Source: UBA6614 sp002433235
GTDB lineage: Bacteria; Verrucomicrobiota; Verrucomicrobiia; Limisphaerales; UBA1100
Direction of reading: 5' to 3'
Assembly: GCA_002433235.1 (NCBI GenBank)
Contig: DJHS01000018.1
Span: forward strand, 8,498 to 72,497
Length of the DNA stretch: 64,000 bases
In this document: positions 60,270 through 64,000 of the stretch, in pieces
How positions within the stretch are numbered: position 1 is the stretch's first letter
Layout of the letters: each line of letters begins with the position of its first letter
Notes under the pieces: model-generated
The model's database searches: none
What the model was told of the DNA's origin: nothing
What the model saw: the letters and a program-made list of their open reading frames with translations, nothing else
Translations under genes and position numbers: made by a program

Positions 60270-60842
60270 TCAGTTCTTCGCGCGCTTGAAGGTATATTTT
60301 TCACCTTCAAGCTCGTAAACCAACCGAGTTCCGTTGAGCGCATAAGTGCCCTCGTCGATATCCTCCGCCTCTCCCTTTGGACCCTTGCTGGTGAGGGTCA
60401 ATTTGGTGGCGTTGGCTTTCCAAGTCACGGGATGGTCGGCATGCGCTGATCCCTCGGCAATGCGAACAGCACCCGTGCCGTCCTCGGCCAAGATGATCGT
60501 GAAAACAAAGTCGCCTTCCTCATATTCCCAGTTCCCGATGAGTTCGGGATCCGCAATATTCGACGGCGGTGGAGTCCCTTTCGTGGGGATGGTCTTTAAG
60601 GGAGCCGGCCGAGTGGCTATTGTTTTCAATGGGCCCGACTTCGTTTCAACGACAGGCTCGGCCGACTTGGGCGCTGGCTGAGGTTCGTCGTTTCGTTTAG
60701 GCACAGAAATACCCCCGCCGTGGGCTTCCCCGTCGGCGGGGGGTGAATTCTTGGCAGATGCGCCCTGAGCGGGCTCATCGTCCTTCTTGCCACACCCCAA
60801 AACCAAGAGCGTGGTGATTAGCGCCAGCACTGTTCTCCTCAT
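60270..60842 (-). CDS. Lipoprotein, hypothetical
   Basis: From an ATG at 60842 the product has 190 residues. A signal peptide ends in a lipobox LVLGC near residue 17. A proline/lysine-rich linker follows and then a beta-rich domain (WEYEEGDFVFTIILAEDGTG and KLTLTSKGPKGEAEDIDEG), perhaps a lipocalin-like fold. No family is recognised. It converges on yggS with 3 bp between stops. Confidence 0.78.
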   Translation of the reverse strand: MRRTVLALITTLLVLGCGKKDDEPAQGASAKNSPPADGEAHGGGISVPKRNDEPQPAPKSAEPVVETKSGPLKTIATRPAPLKTIPTKGTPPPSNIADPELIGNWEYEEGDFVFTIILAEDGTGAVRIAEGSAHADHPVTWKANATKLTLTSKGPKGEAEDIDEGTYALNGTRLVYELEGEKYTFKRAKN

Positions 60843-60893
60843 GGGCAAGTCTTTGCCCAACCGGCTGCATGACGCAATCTTTTTGGGCTCGGT

Positions 60894-61466
60894 CTAGTTG
60901 CCGCCGTCACCGCCGCCGTCACCNNNNNNNNNNNNNNNNNNNNNNNNNNNNNNNNNNNNNNNNNNNNNNNNNNNNNNNNNNNNNNNNNNNNNNNNNNNNN
61001 NNNNNNNNNNNNNNNNNNNNNNNNNNNNNNNNNNNNNNNNNNNNNNNNNNNNNNNNNNNNNNNNNNNNNNNNNNNNNNNNNNNNNNNNNNNNNNNNNNNN
61101 NNNNNNNNNNNNNNNNNNNNNNNNNNNNNNNNNNNNNNNNNNNNNNNNNNNNNNNNNNNNNNNNNNNNNNNNNNNNNNNNNNNNNNNNNNNNNNNNNNNN
61201 NNNNNNNNNNNNNNNNNNNNNNNNNNNNNNNNNNNNNNNNNNNNNNNNNNNNNNNNNNNNNNNNNNNNNNNNNNNNNNNNNNNNNNNNNNNNNNNNNNNN
61301 NNNNNNNNNNNNNNNNNNNNNNNNNNNNNNNNNNNNNACCGCCGCCGTCACCGCCGCCGTCGCCGCCGCCACCGTCACCACCAGCGCCGCCACCGTCACC
61401 ACCAGTGCCGTCGCCACAAGCAATCGCCAGCATGCCCGCTACAATGAATAAGCAGAGTTTTTTCAT
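60894..61466 (-). CDS. Gly/Asp-rich lipoprotein (interrupted by assembly gap)
   Basis: The visible N-terminus is a signal peptide with lipobox (LCLFIVAGMLAIACGDG) followed by GGDGG repeats. The gap 60924-61337 falls inside the repeat, and the sequence after it resumes with the same GDGGGDGG repeats to a stop. The encoded protein is probably short (about 55 residues) once the gap is removed; the true repeat count is not known. Confidence 0.55.
   Translation of the reverse strand: MKKLCLFIVAGMLAIACGDGTGGDGGGAGGDGGGGDGGGDGGGXXXXXXXXXXXXXXXXXXXXXXXXXXXXXXXXXXXXXXXXXXXXXXXXXXXXXXXXXXXXXXXXXXXXXXXXXXXXXXXXXXXXXXXXXXXXXXXXXXXXXXXXXXXXXXXXXXXXXXXXXXXXXXXXXXXXXXXXXXGDGGGDGGN
60924..61337. other. Assembly gap of 414 N
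   Basis: This run of N lies inside a repetitive Gly/Asp-coding region. The 15 bases before the gap and after it are the same kind of CCGCCGTCAC repeat, so the two contig ends may overlap, and the stated gap size may be wrong. Confidence 0.95.
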
Positions 61467-61554
61467 ACGCGGGCGATGCTAGGGGAAACGATTGCAGACA
61501 GTCAAACCATTTTAATGCTGTCGCGAATTGCGGTTTCTGTTTCAATCGCGCCGC

Positions 61555-61854
61555 ATGGAATTGACGGCGGACATGTTCGCGGAGGAAGTCGAGGCGGCGG
61601 CGGCCTCTTTTGACCGGCACATTGTTTGTCTGGACAAGTCCCCAGAGGAATGCCGGGCTTCGCTGGATTCACTCTTGGGCAAGGCGCTGGAAGCTTATGT
61701 TAACCGCGGACCGGGCCTACGCCACGGCATTGCGCTGGATACGCAGGTGACCATCATCCTCAGCCAGGTGGATGACCACGAACTGCCCATGTGCGGGATT
61801 TATTTCAACCTTCACTCACCCTACAAACAGGCGCGACAACCGGCGGGCAAATAA
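61555..61854 (+). CDS. Hypothetical protein
   Basis: From ATG 61555 the product has 99 residues. It has no signal peptide or membrane segment and is predicted alpha/beta (ELTADMFAEEVEAAAASFDR; DTQVTIILSQVDDHELPMCG). No family is recognised. The stop lies one base before a strong terminator hairpin that also serves the convergent lipoprotein gene. Confidence 0.6.
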   Translation: MELTADMFAEEVEAAAASFDRHIVCLDKSPEECRASLDSLLGKALEAYVNRGPGLRHGIALDTQVTIILSQVDDHELPMCGIYFNLHSPYKQARQPAGK

Positions 61855-61855
61855 A

Positions 61856-61883
61856 AAAGCCCCGGAGTTTCCCCCGGGGCTTT
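61856..61883. terminator. Bidirectional terminator
   Basis: A 10 bp stem AAAGCCCCGG/CCGGGGCTTT with an 8-base loop stands between convergent genes, with A or T runs on both sides. It would end transcription from the gene at 61854 and from the lipoprotein at 61896. Confidence 0.85.
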
Positions 61884-61895
61884 CTACCACCCATC

Positions 61896-62297
61896 CTAGT
61901 CCAGACGAACGTCGTCGCCCATTCGGATGTCCCCCTTGTTGATATCGGCCACCTGAAATGCTTCATCGACCATCTTGGTGGTGGTTATTTCTCCCACGCG
62001 CAGGCCGTTGCGAAAGACCCCAAACCGCAATCCAGCGGGCGGCAATGCGCTAAAGGTAAAATCGATGACCACGAATCCGAGTGCCGCATCAACATGGGCC
62101 ACCTTGCCGCGGCTGGCCTTGGTAGGGACAGTCTTGCCCGCGACGGGCTGGCCGCCGGGGAGCGAGGCTGGGCGGGGCAGTTCACCAGCACCAGTATTGG
62201 AATTGGCCGGGCCCGTTTCCGCCTCACCGCCCTTGAACATTTTACATCCGGGCAAAAGGCACACGCAAAGCACTGCCGCAAAAAGTTGAGTCTTCAT
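61896..62297 (-). CDS. Lipoprotein with a small C-terminal beta domain
   Basis: The 133-residue product has a signal peptide with lipobox (LCVCLLPGCK). A short linker and a beta-rich domain follow (GKVAHVDAALGFVVIDFTFS, GLRFGVFRNGLRVGEITTTK) that resembles the small FVVID-type domain of many Verrucomicrobia lipoproteins. Function unknown. Confidence 0.78.
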   Translation of the reverse strand: MKTQLFAAVLCVCLLPGCKMFKGGEAETGPANSNTGAGELPRPASLPGGQPVAGKTVPTKASRGKVAHVDAALGFVVIDFTFSALPPAGLRFGVFRNGLRVGEITTTKMVDEAFQVADINKGDIRMGDDVRLD

Positions 62298-62374
62298 ACC
62301 TCCCCTTACTCCTTGCGCGGGAGATTAAATGAACGCAGCTTCAGGTCAATGGGGCGTTGTTGACAAGTTGTGAA

Positions 62375-63493
62375 TTATTCGCGGCCCAAGTTAGCCCAGC
62401 GCCGATTCCATTCCAGCCAGTCCGCAGCCCAGTCGTTGCCGGTAAATTTCTTCCGTGCCTCGGGCAGGAGCGTCTTTAGGGCAGCCCGCTGGGTGTTGAT
62501 GCCGGGAATGTCCTCCCATTCGATAAATGCTTCCAGGAGGTTCAGTCGATTGGCGGGATAATCGGGGGCGAGCTTGACGGCGGCTTCAAGGTGAGCGCGT
62601 GCCTTGGCAGCATCACCAACACTGATGAATCGCGGCGCCTTGAAGTAGAGCAGGCCCAAGTTGCGATCGGGGCCGGCATGGCTGAACTGAGGATTCAACT
62701 TACGCGCGGAGCCGAAGGCATCTTCCATATCCTTGACCAGACCGAGAGCAGAGAAGCGCTTGACGCGAGCCATTTGGCCAAGGTTCATGCCAAGGTAATA
62801 GTGGCCACCGGGGTTTTTGGGCTGGGTGTCGATGAGCTTTTGACAGGCATCGATGCCTTCCTGAGCCAGTCGCGCTCGCTCGGCGTTGTCTCTGGCAAAT
62901 TCAGCGCGTTGAAAACAGGCTTGGCCCAAGTGCCAGGCGGTGTCGTCGATCGCCTGAGCGGCTTTGAATTTCTCGCGGGCGACCGCCAAGCGTTGAGTAG
63001 CGTGGGCCACGGGATCAAAGGCGGCGACTTTTCCCTTGGCCTTGGGTGGGGGCAAAGGAGGATTGTTGGGCTCGGCACAACCAGCCGTTAAAAGCGCGGC
63101 GGNNNNNNNNNNNNNNNNNNNNNNNNNNNNNNNNNNNNNNNNNNNNNNNNNNNNNNNNNNNNNNNNNNNNNNNNNNNNNNNNNNNNNNNNNNNNNNNNNN
63201 NNNNNNNNNNNNNNNNNNNNNNNNNNNNNNNNNNNNNNNNNNNNNNNNNNNNNNNNNNNNNNNNNNNNNNNNNNNNNNNNNNNNNNNNNNNNNNNNNNNN
63301 NNNNNNNNNNNNNNNNNNNNNNNNNNNNNNNNNNNNNNNNNNNNNNNNNNNNNNNNNNNNNNNNNNNNNNNNNNNNNNNNNNNNNNNNNNNNNNNNNNNN
63401 NNNNNNNNNNNACCCAGCCGTTAAAAGCGCGGCGGCCAGCCACGCGGCGCGGGCTGAACAAGATTTCGTTGCGCTGACTCCGGTCTTGCCCAT
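62375..63493 (-). CDS. TPR lipoprotein (interrupted by assembly gap)
   Basis: The gene starts MGKTGVSATKSCSARAAWLA and continues after the gap with TPR-type helices (AREKFKAAQAIDDTAWHLGQ; AHLEAAVKLAPDYPANRLNL). The repeat ALLTAG on both sides of the gap, and the in-frame gap length, show that if the gap and one copy of the repeated 22 bases are removed, the reading frame gives a lipobox LLTAGC and a normal 261-residue lipoprotein. It would be a periplasmic, membrane-tethered scaffold. Confidence 0.8.
   Translation of the reverse strand: MGKTGVSATKSCSARAAWLAAALLTAGXXXXXXXXXXXXXXXXXXXXXXXXXXXXXXXXXXXXXXXXXXXXXXXXXXXXXXXXXXXXXXXXXXXXXXXXXXXXXXXXXXXXXXXXXXXXXXXXXXXXXXXXAALLTAGCAEPNNPPLPPPKAKGKVAAFDPVAHATQRLAVAREKFKAAQAIDDTAWHLGQACFQRAEFARDNAERARLAQEGIDACQKLIDTQPKNPGGHYYLGMNLGQMARVKRFSALGLVKDMEDAFGSARKLNPQFSHAGPDRNLGLLYFKAPRFISVGDAAKARAHLEAAVKLAPDYPANRLNLLEAFIEWEDIPGINTQRAALKTLLPEARKKFTGNDWAADWLEWNRRWANLGRE
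63103..63411. other. Assembly gap of 309 N, probably spurious
   Basis: The 22 bases before the gap, beginning CCAGCCGTTAAAAGCG, occur again two bases after it. This is what two unmerged overlapping contig ends look like. Removing 333 bases (gap plus duplicate) keeps the frame of the lipoprotein gene and restores a proper lipobox. Confidence 0.85.
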
Positions 63494-63511
63494 AATGCCT
63501 TGGGGGTGGTA

Positions 63512-63694
63512 ATGAAGCGCAAATTCTCACTTTTTGCAATGTTGGCGATGGCGTCAGTTCTGGTCACGGGTTGCACGGGCATACGAGCCTCGGGCTCAAT
63601 TTCGCCTTGGACATTCCTGTTGCCGGGTTTCGTGAAGAATGAGACGCCGCCAAAATCCCCCGCCGCGAAAGAGCCTCATGTGGCCCTGCGGTGA
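63512..63694 (+). CDS. Small lipoprotein
   Basis: From ATG 63512 the product has 60 residues. A signal peptide ends in a lipobox (MLAMASVLVTGCTG) and a short proline/lysine-rich tail follows. Its stop lies 9 bp before hpnH, so it may be co-transcribed with it. Function unknown. Confidence 0.65.
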   Translation: MKRKFSLFAMLAMASVLVTGCTGIRASGSISPWTFLLPGFVKNETPPKSPAAKEPHVALR

Positions 63695-63703
63695 TCTTTT
63701 TTC

Positions 63704-64000
63704 ATGAGATTCCCCCTTGCGCTTTCGGCGAAGATTGCCGGCCACATTATCAAGCATCGTCTGAAGCGGACGCCGAAATTTGCCATGGTTCTGCAGCTGG
63801 AGCCTTTGCACACGTGCAACCTGACGTGCACGGGCTGCGGGCGCATTCGTGAGTATTCCACCAGCCTCAAGGACATGATGTCGCTGGAGGATTGCCTGGG
63901 TAGCGCGGCGGAATGCGACGCGCCAATGGTGAGCATCTGCGGTGGCGAGCCGTTGATCTACCCGAAGATCGAGGCGCTCATCGAGGGCATCCTGGAGCAG
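63704..64000 (+). CDS. hpnH: Adenosyl-hopene transferase HpnH, N-terminal part
   Basis: The 99 visible residues contain the radical SAM motif as C38-x3-C42-x2-C45 in HTCNLTCTGCGR, and the GGEP loop at residues 80-83 (SICGGEPLIYPKIE). The combination with the start FAMVLQLEPLHTCN matches HpnH, which joins adenosine to diploptene in synthesis of C35 hopanoids. The gene runs off the window edge. No other hopanoid gene is visible here. Confidence 0.9.
   Translation, partial: MRFPLALSAKIAGHIIKHRLKRTPKFAMVLQLEPLHTCNLTCTGCGRIREYSTSLKDMMSLEDCLGSAAECDAPMVSICGGEPLIYPKIEALIEGILEQ

Overview
The window looks like a scaffold from an uncultured member of the Verrucomicrobiota, probably a Pedosphaerales/Limisphaerales-type marine or freshwater lineage. 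This is inferred from gene content, not from a search. The evidence is a DUF1501 + PSCyt1/DUF1549/DUF1553 pair, a pilin-like protein with an N-terminal prepilin motif and a C-terminal ADGH motif, a chlamydia-type (class Ic) ribonucleotide reductase, many small lipoproteins, Sel1 and TPR proteins, and hopanoid gene hpnH. Base composition is roughly 60% GC by eye. Two runs of N (60924-61337 and 63103-63411) show it is a scaffolded draft, and both gaps look like unmerged contig overlaps.

Layout. 0-3.6 kb: start of fabD (minus), a small unknown gene, mnmE and moeA overlapping by four bases, and a decayed membrane-protein locus. 3.6-9.2 kb: metH behind a near-perfect palindrome, followed within 2 bp by a pilin-like protein and two small membrane proteins. 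9.2-15.4 kb: a Na+/dicarboxylate-type symporter (minus), then a tight aspartate-family operon hom-thrC-lysC plus a bacterial deoxyhypusine-synthase-like gene. 15.3-18 kb: minus-strand membrane protein, small helical protein and short-chain dehydrogenase, then a repeat-rich strip with three families of inverted or tandem repeats. 18-24.5 kb: cutA, a SurA-like secreted protein, two Sel1-repeat proteins, an acetyltransferase, an RluA-type pseudouridine synthase and tRNA-Glu with a clear promoter. 24.5-35.4 kb: a lone RelE/ParE-like toxin gene, an HNH nuclease, a coiled-coil exported protein, rsmD with lipoproteins, an S41 peptidase, a class II DAHP synthase, a DUF3108 protein, a sodium:solute symporter and an arsenate-reductase-type phosphatase.

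35.4-47.2 kb: the DUF1501 / cytochrome-DUF1549-DUF1553 pair, then a minus-strand run TPR lipoprotein-dnaG-NfeD-floA-C2H2 zinc-finger membrane protein. 47.2-54.5 kb: a DUF362 protein, then a minus-strand nucleotide cluster nrdA-nrdB-dcd-esterase. NrdB has Phe at the radical tyrosine position and Glu as first metal ligand. The AT-rich strip upstream of nrdA holds a cluster of DnaA-box-like sites and candidate NrdR boxes. 54.5-64 kb: three metabolic enzymes (PLP-dependent lyase, class V aminotransferase-like, nitrilase), small exported proteins, a YggS-type PLP protein, lipoproteins interrupted by the gaps, and the start of hpnH at the right edge.

Most genes are housekeeping or lineage-typical. 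No phage, integrase, CRISPR array or classical defence operon is visible. The most interesting signals are the DnaA/NrdR control strip beside a class Ic reductase, the zinc-finger protein in the flotillin operon, the deoxyhypusine-synthase-like gene in the threonine operon, the palindrome in front of metH, and a strong excess of the hexamer TTTAAA across the GC-rich window.
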